A DNA stretch of 64,000 nucleotides from Flavobacteriales bacterium UBA4422 (GCA_002389645.1 DGQE01000015.1:186001-250000), one strand, 5' to 3'; counted from the first letter of the stretch, positions 52,857 through 62,703 are shown. A program made the numbers and translations. Notes: generated by a model not told the origin, from the sequence alone.

Positions 52857-55235
52857 ATGAAAAAACTATTACTTAAATCTATTCTAGGTTTTGCGTTTAT
52901 TGGTTTTGCTTCCACAGCAGAAGCTCAATTAACGTGTAGCCAAAGTGCGTCATCCTCAGGGACTGACTGCTCTAATCCGACTGCAACTGTCGCGTCTCCT
53001 TTTTGTGCTTTTGGTACAATTACCGCTGCAACTATGAATGCAGGTTCTGGTTTCACGACTTGGTGTCCTAGTTGGTACGACTATGACCTCATAATTGATG
53101 GTGTCGTAGTGACATCTGGTCTTTGTTCTCAAAACGGCTATAATTTGATGCCTTGGTATCCATTTACATCAGTTGCTGTAACAGCCTATGACAATGACGG
53201 CTTTTGTGACTTTGTAACTATGAACTTGACTGTAAACTTCACCTACACCCCAGAATTAAGTGCGGTTATTGGAGACACTTTTGAGGTGCTTTGTTATGGT
53301 GACACTACTCAAACTCTAGACCCATTAGTAGTTGGAGGAACAGCTCCTTACACCTATGCTTGGTCTACAGGTAGCACTGATACTGCACTATACAATCTGG
53401 GTGCAGGAAATTACGAGTTAACTGTAACTGATGCTGTCGGTGATATGGATACTGTGTATATGGCTATTGTTCAGCCAGACTCTATTGGCCTTACAACTTC
53501 TGTAATGACCAACCTAGTTTGTGATTATGACATCTCTGAAGGTGTTGTTGTTGGAACAGGTGGAACAGCCTTGACTGGATACTCTTGGGATACTACTTCA
53601 GCAAATTACAATCCGGACACATCTCAAGTTGGCACTCCAGTATTATTAACAGGTTACCAGATGTCTCAAGACTTGGATATAGGATTTGATTTCGTATTCT
53701 TTGGTGACACACATAGTACGTTCCGTATATTCTCTGACGGATTTATTTCGTTTGCGGGAAACAATACTGGTGGCGGACCTCAAACTCTTCCAAGCACGAA
53801 TAATCCTAGCAACCTAATTGCTCTATCTTGGGAAGATCTTGAGCCTCAAAATGGAGGGTCGATAAGCTATTATACAATTGGTACTGCACCATTCAGAACA
53901 CTGATCGTAAACTTCACGGATATTCCTTATTGGTTAGGTACTGTTGGCGATGTGACTATTCAAGCCAAATTGCACGAAACATCTAACTGTATTGAAATTC
54001 ACAGCACTACTTCAGGTGGAGTATCTGGAGCTGGAAACCAAACACAAGGTATTGAGAACCAAAATGGTACTCAGGCATTTACTTACCCTGGAAGAAACAA
54101 TCAAACATGGACTGCCTCTAATGACTTCATTAGTTTCTGCCCAATTGATGCTTCTGGCCTTTTTTATCAATGGTCTTCTGGTGACGTAGGAGCAACTGTT
54201 TACGGTTTGCCTTCTGGAACTTACACTGTAACAGCTACAGATGCTAACGGATGTATGAATACTGATGATTTAACAATAGACCCTGCAGTTAGTTCATTAG
54301 TTTCTGCTCTGAACGCTGTTGATGTTTCTTGTTTCGGTTTTGATGATGCTTCCATTGATCCAGGAATCACTGGCGGTGTTAACCCAGTAAGTTATACTTG
54401 GAGTAGTGGTGAATCAAGCGCAACTATTTCTGATTTGGAGCCAGGTACATATTCAGTAAGTGCAGAAGATGCTGTTGGATGTACTATCGAAGTAAACAAC
54501 GTAACCGTTATGGAGCCAGCAATCTTATTAGGCTCTGTATTTGAAGTTGAAAATGCGATTTGCTCAAACGATGCAAATGGTTCAGCTTCTATCGTGGTTT
54601 CAGGTGGTGTGCCTCCATATACTCCATTATGGTCTAACGGAGAGATTGCTTATACAGCAACTCAACTTCCTTCTGGAGGAAACAACGTTCAGATTACTGA
54701 TGCTAATGGTTGTGAAGCTTTCTTAACTGTAAATGTTCTTTACGACTTCGAAAGCCCAACACCAGACATCGGAAACAACTTCATCAACCCAACAGGTGCG
54801 GGAGTTACGTTGAATACTCAGCCAAACACATACGGCAGCTACTTGTGGAATACAGGTGCTACTACCCCTACACTATTAGCAGCTAACACTGGTTATTATT
54901 GGGTAGAGGTAACTAATGATGCAGGTTGTGTTGGATCTGACACAGCTTATGTTGAAGTATGGCCTACAGGAGTTTCTGAAGTTTCTGAATTGGTTGGTGT
55001 AGCTATGTACCCTAACCCTGCTAGAGACATGATTAACTTCAACATCAGTTCTGATATCAATGTGTTGAACGTTGCTATTGTTGACGTGAAAGGTGCTACT
55101 GTAGCACAAAGTCAATTCAATACTGCAGGTGTTCAAAGCATTAGTTTAGAAAACCTTTCTGCAGGTATTTACTCTGTTCAACTTTCTACTGAAGAAGGAC
55201 AAGTATCTACTCAGAAATTGGTTGTGACTAAGTAA
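52857..55235 (+). CDS. T9SS surface protein with SprB-type repeats
   Basis: The 792-residue protein has a signal peptide (first 23 residues, ending AEA), a Cys-rich N-terminal part (27-130), an SprB-type repeat (about 145-207: CYGDTTQTLDPLVVGGTAPYTYAWSTG), a nidogen-like beta domain (about 215-445: FVFFGDTHSTFRIFSDGFISFAG ... TQGIENQNGTQAFTYPGRN), two further SprB-type repeats (about 490-550 and 566-625) and a T9SS type A sorting domain (about 713-792; AMYPNPARDMINFNI). SprB repeats occur in gliding adhesins of Flavobacteriia. It is probably exported and anchored or released at the cell surface. It is a single gene flanked by a strong terminator. Confidence 0.85.
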   Translation: MKKLLLKSILGFAFIGFASTAEAQLTCSQSASSSGTDCSNPTATVASPFCAFGTITAATMNAGSGFTTWCPSWYDYDLIIDGVVVTSGLCSQNGYNLMPWYPFTSVAVTAYDNDGFCDFVTMNLTVNFTYTPELSAVIGDTFEVLCYGDTTQTLDPLVVGGTAPYTYAWSTGSTDTALYNLGAGNYELTVTDAVGDMDTVYMAIVQPDSIGLTTSVMTNLVCDYDISEGVVVGTGGTALTGYSWDTTSANYNPDTSQVGTPVLLTGYQMSQDLDIGFDFVFFGDTHSTFRIFSDGFISFAGNNTGGGPQTLPSTNNPSNLIALSWEDLEPQNGGSISYYTIGTAPFRTLIVNFTDIPYWLGTVGDVTIQAKLHETSNCIEIHSTTSGGVSGAGNQTQGIENQNGTQAFTYPGRNNQTWTASNDFISFCPIDASGLFYQWSSGDVGATVYGLPSGTYTVTATDANGCMNTDDLTIDPAVSSLVSALNAVDVSCFGFDDASIDPGITGGVNPVSYTWSSGESSATISDLEPGTYSVSAEDAVGCTIEVNNVTVMEPAILLGSVFEVENAICSNDANGSASIVVSGGVPPYTPLWSNGEIAYTATQLPSGGNNVQITDANGCEAFLTVNVLYDFESPTPDIGNNFINPTGAGVTLNTQPNTYGSYLWNTGATTPTLLAANTGYYWVEVTNDAGCVGSDTAYVEVWPTGVSEVSELVGVAMYPNPARDMINFNISSDINVLNVAIVDVKGATVAQSQFNTAGVQSISLENLSAGIYSVQLSTEEGQVSTQKLVVTK

Positions 55236-55252
55236 TTAGAACTCACGAAAAC

Positions 55253-55283
55253 AAAAAAGCGGCTCAATTGAGCCGCTTTTTTT
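55253..55283. terminator. Bidirectional rho-independent terminator
   Basis: GCGGCTCAA and TTGAGCCGC form a perfect 9-bp stem continued by six A on the left and seven T on the right. It lies between the convergent T9SS protein gene and pfkA and serves both. Confidence 0.93.
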
Positions 55284-55301
55284 ATGTCCAATAATTTATT
55301 C

Positions 55302-56282
55302 TTAAACGGATAGATAATCTGATATACGCAACAGTTCTTCATTCAACCCATTGCGCTGGTTAACCGCATCTTCAATTCGTGTCCTTACCAATTTGCGATT
55401 TATCACACCCACCATCACACCTCGCTCACCAGCAATTAATGACTCCACCGCATATGTCCCCAATTCGGCTGCCAAAACTCTGTCCGCTGCAGAAGGTGTT
55501 CCTCCACGCTGAATATGACCAATAACAGAAACACGTGTTTCATAAGACGAGTGAAGCTTTTCCAACTTTTCTGCAACCTCAAATGCATTTCCCGTTGGAT
55601 TTCCTTCAGCCACAATTATAATGTTGGAGGACTTATTCCGAGATTTCAAGTAGGCTAGATGGTCGTGAAGCTCCTTGATGGACATTGGCCCCTCAGGAAC
55701 CAATACGGCTACTGCCCCTGACGCTAAAGCAGTTCTAAGGGCAATGTGACCAGTATCTCTGCCCATTACTTCTACAAGAAAAAGACGGTCATGGGAACTT
55801 GCCGTATCTCTAATCTTAGCTATACAATCAACAGCAACATTTACGGCTGTATCAAAACCAATTGTAAAGTCAGTACCATAGATATCGTTATCTATCGTTC
55901 CAGGAATTCCGATTACAGGAATATCATGCTCTTCTTGAAAAATTTTTGCTCCCGTCATAGAACCATCGCCTCCGATAACGATCAAGGCATCAATCTCATG
56001 ATTTTGAATGACTTCATATGCCCGCCTCCTTCCTGCGGTTGTTCGAAACTCTTCACTTCTCGAGCTCTTGAGCATCGTTCCTCCCCGAGATATAATGTAT
56101 CTCACGTCTCGCATTGTTAGAGGTTCTATCTCGTCCTTAACTATTCCATTGTATCCATGATAAACTCCTGAAGTTTTTACTCCTTTTGCAATAGCAGTGC
56201 GAACTACCGCCCTAATTGCTGCATTCATTCCTGGAGCGTCACCTCCTGAGGTTAATACTCCAATGTGTTTAATAAGCTTCAT
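55302..56282 (-). CDS. pfkA: ATP-dependent 6-phosphofructokinase
   Basis: The 326-residue enzyme has the ATP-binding GVLTSGGDAPGMNAAIR start, IGGDGSMTGA (about 103-112; the Gly-Ser pattern indicates ATP rather than pyrophosphate use), the catalytic PGTIDNDIYGTD (about 128-139) and the effector/substrate region GHIQRGG (about 256-262). It phosphorylates fructose 6-phosphate in glycolysis. It follows the ClC gene with a one-base gap and is the last gene of an aspS-ClC-pfkA unit. Embden-Meyerhof glycolysis and the Entner-Doudoroff route therefore coexist in this genome. Confidence 0.97.
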   Translation of the reverse strand: MKLIKHIGVLTSGGDAPGMNAAIRAVVRTAIAKGVKTSGVYHGYNGIVKDEIEPLTMRDVRYIISRGGTMLKSSRSEEFRTTAGRRRAYEVIQNHEIDALIVIGGDGSMTGAKIFQEEHDIPVIGIPGTIDNDIYGTDFTIGFDTAVNVAVDCIAKIRDTASSHDRLFLVEVMGRDTGHIALRTALASGAVAVLVPEGPMSIKELHDHLAYLKSRNKSSNIIIVAEGNPTGNAFEVAEKLEKLHSSYETRVSVIGHIQRGGTPSAADRVLAAELGTYAVESLIAGERGVMVGVINRKLVRTRIEDAVNQRNGLNEELLRISDYLSV

Positions 56283-56283
56283 A

Positions 56284-58131
56284 TTAATCCGAATATACCT
56301 CTTTCAGCATTCCTCGGTAAGCACTGAATATCTTTGATTTAGAAACAAACCCCAAATAATGTCCTTCATCATTCAATACGGGAAGGTTCCAAGCCATGCT
56401 CGTTTCAAATTTATCCATAACCATATCCATAGTATCCTCCTTGCGAACGTATTCCGGTGCATCATTCATTAAATCATGCACAAATGTTGACTCATACATC
56501 TCTTGATTGAATATAATGTGTCTTACTTCATTCAAATTCACCACTCCAATGAAGTTTTTATTCTCATCAACCACAGGAAATAAGTTTCTCTTTGATTTGG
56601 CAATAACTTTAACCAGATGACCCAGTTTGTCATAAGGATCCACACATGTGAAATCAGTTTCAATCTCACGGTGTAGTTTCATCAGCGTTAAAACAGCTTG
56701 ATCTTTATCGTGCGTGATTAGCTCACCTCTTCTCGCTAGTTGCGCTGTATAGATGCTATGTGGAACAAACTGCTTAACAGTAACAAATGAAATAGAGGCT
56801 GTTAGCATTAGCGGAACAAACAACTCATACCCACCCGTGATTTCAGCAATAAGAAATATTGCCATCAACGGAGCGTGCAAATTGCCAGCCATTAATCCTG
56901 CCATCGCTACCAGTGTAAAATTGCTTTCAGGCAAATCACCAATTCCAAAATAGTTAATCGACTTTGCGAAAAAGAATCCAAACATAGCTCCCATAAACAA
57001 AGTTGGAGCAAACGTCCCTCCTATTCCTCCAGCTCGAAATGTAAGGGTAGTGGCAATCACTTTGAATAATCCAAGGGCAAATACAAAAGCCAACAGCACA
57101 AGCATGTTCCCCATATATCCTTCAAATAGAGAGTTCTTCAATATCTCAAAAGGATGTCCTTCTATAATAGAATTAATCACCTGATAACCCTCACCGTATA
57201 ATGGTGGCATCACAAAAAGCAAAAGCCCTAATACCGTGCCCCCCACTATGGTTCTAGAGTTTTGACTCTTCATTCGGTCAAACACCTTGCTAATTCTAGT
57301 GTATCCCAGATAGAAGAAAACAGAGGCAAGACCAGTAAACACTCCAAGACCTAAATAATAAGGAAGGTGACTCAATTCAAAATCATCAGTAATGTTAAAG
57401 TGAAACAGAATATCATCCCCTAAAAAAAAGTAAGATGTAATAGTTGCAGATGCACTAGCAAGCAATAAAGGGATAAGTGATGCTGTTGTAAGGTCAAGCA
57501 TAATCACCTCAATTGAAAAAACTATTGCCGCAATTGGTGCATTAAATAGAGAAGCCATTGCTGCTGATGCCGCACAGCCAATCAATAGTGTTCGTGTCTT
57601 ATAAGGTAATTTGAAGAGAGTTCCAATATTCGCCCCCCAAGCTGAAGTGGTTCCCACTGTTGGGCCTTCCAATCCAGCGCTTCCTCCAAAGCCAACCGTT
57701 ATTGCTGCCGAAACAACCGAAGAATACAAGTTGTGCTTTCGAACCAATCCATTCTTTTTAGAAATAGCATGAAGCGTGTTCGGAATACCATGATTAACTT
57801 TTTGCTTCACAACCTTCCGAATAAACCATTGAGCTAAAAAGATCCCTAAAATTGGATAGAAGATATACAGCACGTAGTTATACTCCTGGAAAAATCCACC
57901 TGTCAAAACATGCTCAATTAAGTGAACTGAGTTCTTTATTGTCAAAGCAATTATTCCAGACAGAACACCAACTACTACGGCAAGAATGTATGTAAACTGT
58001 TTTTCAGAAAGGTGAGACCTACGCCATTCATTAACCCATAAAATCCATCTATAAAATTGACTATTTGCCCCTCTTAAAAATGGATCAACCTGAGATTTTG
58101 TTTTATCAATGAATTCGCCTGCCTTCGACAC
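56284..58131 (-). CDS. ClC-family chloride channel or antiporter with CBS domains
   Basis: The 615-residue protein has a ClC membrane core (about 45-460) with the gating Glu in GLEGPTVGTTSAWGAN (about 157-172), a KVNHGIPNTLHAISKK segment (GSGIP-like region with Ser lost) and GIGGTFAPTLFMGAMFG (about 370-386). Two CBS domains follow (about 485-535 and 550-605). ClC proteins move chloride or fluoride, or exchange chloride and protons. The first selectivity motif is unusual (NHGIP). It lies eight bases after aspS and one base before pfkA. Confidence 0.9.
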   Translation of the reverse strand: MSKAGEFIDKTKSQVDPFLRGANSQFYRWILWVNEWRRSHLSEKQFTYILAVVVGVLSGIIALTIKNSVHLIEHVLTGGFFQEYNYVLYIFYPILGIFLAQWFIRKVVKQKVNHGIPNTLHAISKKNGLVRKHNLYSSVVSAAITVGFGGSAGLEGPTVGTTSAWGANIGTLFKLPYKTRTLLIGCAASAAMASLFNAPIAAIVFSIEVIMLDLTTASLIPLLLASASATITSYFFLGDDILFHFNITDDFELSHLPYYLGLGVFTGLASVFFYLGYTRISKVFDRMKSQNSRTIVGGTVLGLLLFVMPPLYGEGYQVINSIIEGHPFEILKNSLFEGYMGNMLVLLAFVFALGLFKVIATTLTFRAGGIGGTFAPTLFMGAMFGFFFAKSINYFGIGDLPESNFTLVAMAGLMAGNLHAPLMAIFLIAEITGGYELFVPLMLTASISFVTVKQFVPHSIYTAQLARRGELITHDKDQAVLTLMKLHREIETDFTCVDPYDKLGHLVKVIAKSKRNLFPVVDENKNFIGVVNLNEVRHIIFNQEMYESTFVHDLMNDAPEYVRKEDTMDMVMDKFETSMAWNLPVLNDEGHYLGFVSKSKIFSAYRGMLKEVYSD

Positions 58132-58139
58132 CCAGTTCT

Positions 58140-59891
58140 TTATTTGTCAGTTTCTACTTTCAAATTCAATTCATCCAATTGCTCGTCACTAATAATAGAT
58201 GGCGTATCAATCATTAAATCCCGCCCCGCGTTGTTTTTAGGGAAAGCGATATAGTCCCGAATACTATCTGTACCTCCAAACATGGCCGCTAATCTATCAA
58301 AGCCAAATGCAATACCACCGTGAGGGGGAGCACCATATTTAAAAGCCCCCATCAAAAAACCAAACTGATCTTCTGCTTCTTGATCAGTAAAGCCCAATAT
58401 TTCAAACATCTTAGCCTGCATATCACGATCATGAATTCGAATAGATCCTCCACCCAACTCAACACCATTCACCACAAGGTCATAGGCATTCGCGTTTACG
58501 CTTTTCGGATCGGAAGAAAGTAACTCTGCATGCTCTGGCTTAGGCGCTGTGAAAGGGTGATGCATTGCATAATATCTGTTTGTTTCTTCATCCCATTCTA
58601 ATAATGGGAAGTCTAGTACCCAAAGAGGCTTATAATCTGTTCCAGATCTTAAGCCCAGTTGAGACCCCATCTCAAGTCTAAGCTCATTCATTTGCTTTCG
58701 CACTTTCGATGAGTTGCCGGCCAACACTAATATTAAATCACCAGGCTCAGCTTTGCATTCTTTGGCCCAAACAGCTAATTGGTCTGGATTAAAAAACTTG
58801 TCTACAGACGATTTAAACGTACCATCTGCATTGACTTTACAATAGATTACTCCTTGAGCACCAATTTGAGGGCGCTTAACAAAGTCAGTCAGAGAATCCA
58901 ACTGTTTGCGTGTGTACTCACCGGCTCCTTTTGCGCAAATTCCAAGCACTAATTCAGCATCATCAAAAACCTTAAACCCTTTGTTCTGAACGATTTCATT
59001 CATTTCAATAAACTCCATTCCAAACCTCAAGTCTGGCTTATCAGAACCATACTTAGTCATCGCTTCAGCGTAGGTCATGCGCTCAAATTCAGGTAATTCG
59101 ACTCCCTTAACCGATTGAAACAAATGCCGAACCAATCCTTCAAATGTTCTCAAGATATCTTCCTGCTCAACAAATGCCATTTCACAGTCAATTTGAGTAA
59201 ACTCAGGCTGTCTATCAGCACGTAAATCCTCGTCTCTAAAACATCTAACAATCTGAAAGTAGCGATCATAGCCGCTGATCATCAGCAATTGCTTAAATGT
59301 TTGTGGTGATTGAGGTAAAGCGTAAAATTGACCTTCGTTCATCCTCGATGGAACCACAAAGTCACGAGCTCCTTCCGGAGTCGATTTAATCAGGTATGGC
59401 GTTTCAATTTCCATGAATTTCATACCATCCATATACTTGCGCGTTTCTATCGCCAACTTATGCCTCAACTCGAGGTTCTTTCTCAACGGGTTTCGCCTCA
59501 AATCGATATATCGATATTTCATTCTGATTTCTTCTCCACCATCTGTTTCGTCATCAACGGTAAAAGGAGGAACTGCACTTGCATTAAGCACTTTTAAACC
59601 CTGTGCTTTTAATTCTACTTCTCCCGTCTCCATTTGGGAGTTTTTACTTTCTCGCTCGATTACTTCACCTTCAATTTGAACTACAAATTCTCTGCCCAGC
59701 TTTCTAGCCCTCTCACATAGTGGAGCATCTTGTTCAACGTTAAAGCTTAACTGGGTAATTCCATAACGATCTCGTAAATCAATAAAGGTCATTCCACCCA
59801 TGTTCCTGACCCTTTGAACCCATCCAGCCAAGGTTACTTTTTCGCCAACATTTTGGATGCGTAATTCTCCACAAGTGTGAGTTCTATACAT
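58140..59891 (-). CDS. aspS: Aspartyl-tRNA synthetase
   Basis: The 583-residue class IIb enzyme has the OB-fold anticodon domain (about 1-110), motif 2 with FRDEDLRADRQPEFTQIDCEMAF (about 217-239), the bacterial GAD insertion (about 285-410) and motif 3 GIAFGFDRLAAMFGG (about 523-537). It charges tRNA-Asp. A box TAACTTCG on the minus strand (59911-59918), one mismatch from TAnnTTTG, lies about 20 bases before the start codon and may be the promoter of the aspS-ClC-pfkA unit. Confidence 0.97.
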   Translation of the reverse strand: MYRTHTCGELRIQNVGEKVTLAGWVQRVRNMGGMTFIDLRDRYGITQLSFNVEQDAPLCERARKLGREFVVQIEGEVIERESKNSQMETGEVELKAQGLKVLNASAVPPFTVDDETDGGEEIRMKYRYIDLRRNPLRKNLELRHKLAIETRKYMDGMKFMEIETPYLIKSTPEGARDFVVPSRMNEGQFYALPQSPQTFKQLLMISGYDRYFQIVRCFRDEDLRADRQPEFTQIDCEMAFVEQEDILRTFEGLVRHLFQSVKGVELPEFERMTYAEAMTKYGSDKPDLRFGMEFIEMNEIVQNKGFKVFDDAELVLGICAKGAGEYTRKQLDSLTDFVKRPQIGAQGVIYCKVNADGTFKSSVDKFFNPDQLAVWAKECKAEPGDLILVLAGNSSKVRKQMNELRLEMGSQLGLRSGTDYKPLWVLDFPLLEWDEETNRYYAMHHPFTAPKPEHAELLSSDPKSVNANAYDLVVNGVELGGGSIRIHDRDMQAKMFEILGFTDQEAEDQFGFLMGAFKYGAPPHGGIAFGFDRLAAMFGGTDSIRDYIAFPKNNAGRDLMIDTPSIISDEQLDELNLKVETDK

Positions 59892-60047
59892 AGCATATAA
59901 ATTGAGGGCGCGAAGTTAATCATCACCAATTCTAAATAGCTTCCCTTGAGGAGATTATTGCATCTGAGGATAATCAATCCCAACATTGAGGTTAGTCATG
60001 TTTTATCCCTCACTTTTTCGCCCACTTTGTGTGATAAAACAAACGTA

Positions 60048-60446
60048 ATGACAACTACCACTTCTAACCAAAGACAACACATAGATGACCTACATTTTGA
60101 GCATGCTCAATGGCTCAGAGAATTAAGGTTTTACAAAGACGAATTGAAGTTTTTTACTACTCGACTGGAAGAGGTTGCAAGCCGCTACACGTCCATGGAA
60201 GTTCTTAAGGAGCTAGAGCAATTTCAAAATCAACTGCTCATAGAATCAAACGTATTGGATGAGTTAATTCATGACACAAATGAGCATGAGCACTATCTGG
60301 CATCTTATGCTATTGAAAACCCAGTGGCCATTGACCATGTAGCATTTGAAGATCATGCTCCGCTGAGAGAACGGGTTGAACGAAATCGGGAGCTACAAAA
60401 CCAATTCAAAAAGAGCTATTTACGCTTTTTATCTAAATGGCTCTAA
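60048..60446 (+). CDS. Uncharacterised helical protein
   Basis: The protein has 132 residues from ATG 60048; the frame continues 34 codons upstream, but those residues look like translated leader. It is soluble, charged and helical (LHFEHAQWLRELRFYKDELKFFTTRLEEVASRY), with His residues at several regular positions (HIDDLHFEHAQW, DTNEHEHYL, DHVAFEDHAPLRER), a pattern reminiscent of a four-helix bundle such as hemerythrin or ferritin-like proteins, but no family motif is complete. A two-gene unit follows with the next protein after 12 bases. Confidence 0.65.
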   Translation: MTTTTSNQRQHIDDLHFEHAQWLRELRFYKDELKFFTTRLEEVASRYTSMEVLKELEQFQNQLLIESNVLDELIHDTNEHEHYLASYAIENPVAIDHVAFEDHAPLRERVERNRELQNQFKKSYLRFLSKWL

Positions 60447-60458
60447 AACCAAGAAATT

Positions 60459-60827
60459 ATGACTGAAATAAAAATAGCAGACAGGAAAACTATAGGTGAG
60501 GTACAAGCTGAGTTTCAAGAGCATTTTCCTTTCCTAAAAATCGAATTTTATACTGGCGAGCATATTGAGGGACAGGGTTCACTTGATTCGCTGAAAATTA
60601 ACGTAGACAAAACAATAGGTGAAGTAAGAAACAAGCATGAGTCTGGAGAAGTAAGTATTCACGGCAACCAAAAAGTAGCCACGCTTGAATCAAACTTCCA
60701 CGATGTTTTCGGATTAAATGTTCAGGTTTTCAGAAGAAGCGCCAATCTGTGGTTGCAAACCACAGTAACGGATGAATGGACATTAAGCCAGCAAAACGAA
60801 ACTGCGAAAGAGTTTTCGCTAAGCTGA
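60459..60827 (+). CDS. Uncharacterised protein with an internal repeat
   Basis: The 122-residue protein is soluble and seems to hold a duplicated unit. KTIGEVQAEFQEHFPFLKIEFY (residues 10-31) and KVATLESNFHDVFGLNVQVFRR (about 70-91) share the pattern of a Lys, a helix with aliphatic and Phe positions, Gly/Phe and an amphipathic strand. A shorter DKTIGEV copy lies in between (about 50). I do not know a named family; similar proteins are, as I recall, conserved in Bacteroidota. It follows the helical protein by 12 bases. Confidence 0.65.
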   Translation: MTEIKIADRKTIGEVQAEFQEHFPFLKIEFYTGEHIEGQGSLDSLKINVDKTIGEVRNKHESGEVSIHGNQKVATLESNFHDVFGLNVQVFRRSANLWLQTTVTDEWTLSQQNETAKEFSLS

Positions 60828-60857
60828 TAGATAAGTCTTGGTTTTTGTTTGGCTTGG

Positions 60858-60888
60858 AGCCGACTCGTGATGCAAATCACAGTCGGCT
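60858..60888. terminator. Hairpin between convergent genes
   Basis: AGCCGACT pairs with AGTCGGCT, then a one-base bulge, then GTGAT pairs with ATCAC around a GCAA loop (GNRA type). It ends directly at the lgt stop codon. There is no proper T-run, so it may be an mRNA-stabilising or weak terminating hairpin for both genes. Confidence 0.6.
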
Positions 60889-61686
60889 TCATTTATTTAA
60901 AAGCGCTCTAACAAAGAAAAAGGCACCAACTGCAATCATTGGCAAGCTCAATAGTTGGCCCATGTTCAATGCCATATCAGCCTCAAACTCAACTTGCACT
61001 TCCTTGAAAAATTCAATAACAAATCGAGCGGAAAACAAACCAATTAAAAACAAACCGAAGAGCATGCCTTTTTTCTCGGCAGCACTTGTTTTATAGTAAA
61101 GTGTGATCAGCACGAGAAATAGGAATGAATAGGCAATCGCCTCATAAATCTGAGCTGGATGACGAGGAACAAGTTCCATATAACCCGCTCTAGTATATAA
61201 GAATGCCCAAGAGCCATCCCAAGGTGCCCCAACAATCTCATGATTCATTAAGTTTCCTGTCCTAATAAAAACAGCCGCTAGCGCCACAGTAATCACTATT
61301 CTATCCAACACCCATAGCAATGGACGCTTTGAAACCTTCATACTCCAAATCCACAAAGAAGCGATAATACCTATAGCCGCACCATGACTCGCCAGTCCGC
61401 CTTTCCAAATCTGAATAATTTCTAAAAGATTGTGTTGATAATAGTCCCATTGATAGAAAAAGACATGACCTAATCTTGCTCCTGCTATGGTTCCTATCAT
61501 CATATACATGAGTATGCTATCCATCCATTCAACCGGGAGTTTCTCTCTTTTTAGAAAGTTTTGCATGATGTAATAGCCGACTAGAAAGGCCATAGCAAAA
61601 AGCAACCCGTACCAGCGAACAGCTAGTGGCCCTAATTCAAACAAAATTGGATCAACTTCCCAAGTGATATACAATAGATTATTCAT
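60889..61686 (-). CDS. lgt: Prolipoprotein diacylglyceryl transferase
   Basis: The 265-residue protein has seven predicted membrane helices and the Lgt signature around RTGNLMNHEIVGAPWDGSWAF (about 140-160), with the essential Arg, Asn and Glu. HPAQIYEA (about 176-183) and FSARFVIEFFKE near the C-terminus also match. It transfers diacylglycerol to the lipobox Cys and thus processes the many lipoproteins in this window. It starts divergently from hemB with 45 bases between. Confidence 0.95.
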   Translation of the reverse strand: MNNLLYITWEVDPILFELGPLAVRWYGLLFAMAFLVGYYIMQNFLKREKLPVEWMDSILMYMMIGTIAGARLGHVFFYQWDYYQHNLLEIIQIWKGGLASHGAAIGIIASLWIWSMKVSKRPLLWVLDRIVITVALAAVFIRTGNLMNHEIVGAPWDGSWAFLYTRAGYMELVPRHPAQIYEAIAYSFLFLVLITLYYKTSAAEKKGMLFGLFLIGLFSARFVIEFFKEVQVEFEADMALNMGQLLSLPMIAVGAFFFVRALLNK

Positions 61687-61731
61687 GCTGTGTCAAGTCT
61701 TAACTTCGTGGGCAAATATAGAATTAGCATT

Positions 61732-62703
61732 ATGCTTCGCAGACCAAGAAGAAATAGAAAAAATGAAGTTATTCGCAGTCAAGCGCGAGAAACAAATATT
61801 AGCGTTCACAATTTGATCTATCCGCTATTTGTGGTAAACGGTCAAAATAAAAAGTCAGAGGTTAAATCATTACCAGGTCAGTTTCGCCTTTCATTAGATC
61901 ATCTGCTTCGCGAGGTGGAAGAATGCATGAACCTTGGGGTAAATACCTTCGATTTATTTCCAGCCGTTGATGATTCGCTAAAAGATTCTATTGGGTCCTA
62001 TGGCTATTCATCAGAAAACTTTTATCTGAAATATATTAAAGAAGTAAAGTCCAGGTTTCCTGAAGCACAAATCATGACAGATGTTGCAATGGATCCATAC
62101 AGCAGTGATGGGCATGACGGCATCGTTAAAGATGGTAAAATATTGAATGATGAAACGCTTGATGTATTGGGGAAGATGAGCGTTGCTCAAGCGGAGGCAG
62201 GAGCAGACATTATTGGCCCTTCAGATATGATGGATGGTCGAGTCGCTTACATTCGAGAGGAATTAGACCAAGCAGGTTTTACCGATGTAAGCATCATGTC
62301 GTATACTGCAAAATATGCAAGTGCTTATTATGGCCCATTTAGGGATGCTTTGGATTCAGCGCCAAAATTTGGTGATAAAAAGACCTATCAAATGGACCCT
62401 GCAAATAAGCGTGAAGCGCTTATTGAAGCCGAACTAGATTACATTGAGGGTGCCGATTATTTAATGGTGAAGCCAGCACTTTGCTATTTAGATGTGATTC
62501 ATATGCTGAAAGAAGAATATCCAATTCCGATTGCAGCATACAATGTTAGTGGTGAATATGCCATGCTTAAAGCTGCTGCTCAAAACGGCTGGATAGAGCA
62601 CGATCGAGCAATGACTGAAATGCTTTTGAGTATACGCAGGGCCGGAGCCGATGTTATCCTTACCTATTTTGCGAAAGAGTTTGCCCAGTTGCAAAAAGCA
62701 TAA
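61732..62703 (+). CDS. hemB: Delta-aminolevulinic acid dehydratase (porphobilinogen synthase)
   Basis: With the ATG at 61732 (MLRRPRRNRKNEV start) the protein has 323 residues, the usual length; a GTG at 61690 would extend it through the lgt/hemB intergenic region. The Schiff-base Lys247 lies in YLMVKPALCYLD, and the second active-site Lys lies in SYTAKYASAYYGPF. The metal loop DVAMDPYSSDGHDG (117-130) has no Cys, so the enzyme is of the Asp-rich, magnesium-type subgroup rather than the zinc type. It condenses two 5-aminolevulinate molecules for haem synthesis. Confidence 0.96.
   Translation: MLRRPRRNRKNEVIRSQARETNISVHNLIYPLFVVNGQNKKSEVKSLPGQFRLSLDHLLREVEECMNLGVNTFDLFPAVDDSLKDSIGSYGYSSENFYLKYIKEVKSRFPEAQIMTDVAMDPYSSDGHDGIVKDGKILNDETLDVLGKMSVAQAEAGADIIGPSDMMDGRVAYIREELDQAGFTDVSIMSYTAKYASAYYGPFRDALDSAPKFGDKKTYQMDPANKREALIEAELDYIEGADYLMVKPALCYLDVIHMLKEEYPIPIAAYNVSGEYAMLKAAAQNGWIEHDRAMTEMLLSIRRAGADVILTYFAKEFAQLQKA

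Noticed and set aside
59946..60047. Upstream extension of the 132-residue helical protein
   Set aside because: The first 34 codons do not resemble the rest in composition; ATG 60048 gives a typical start.
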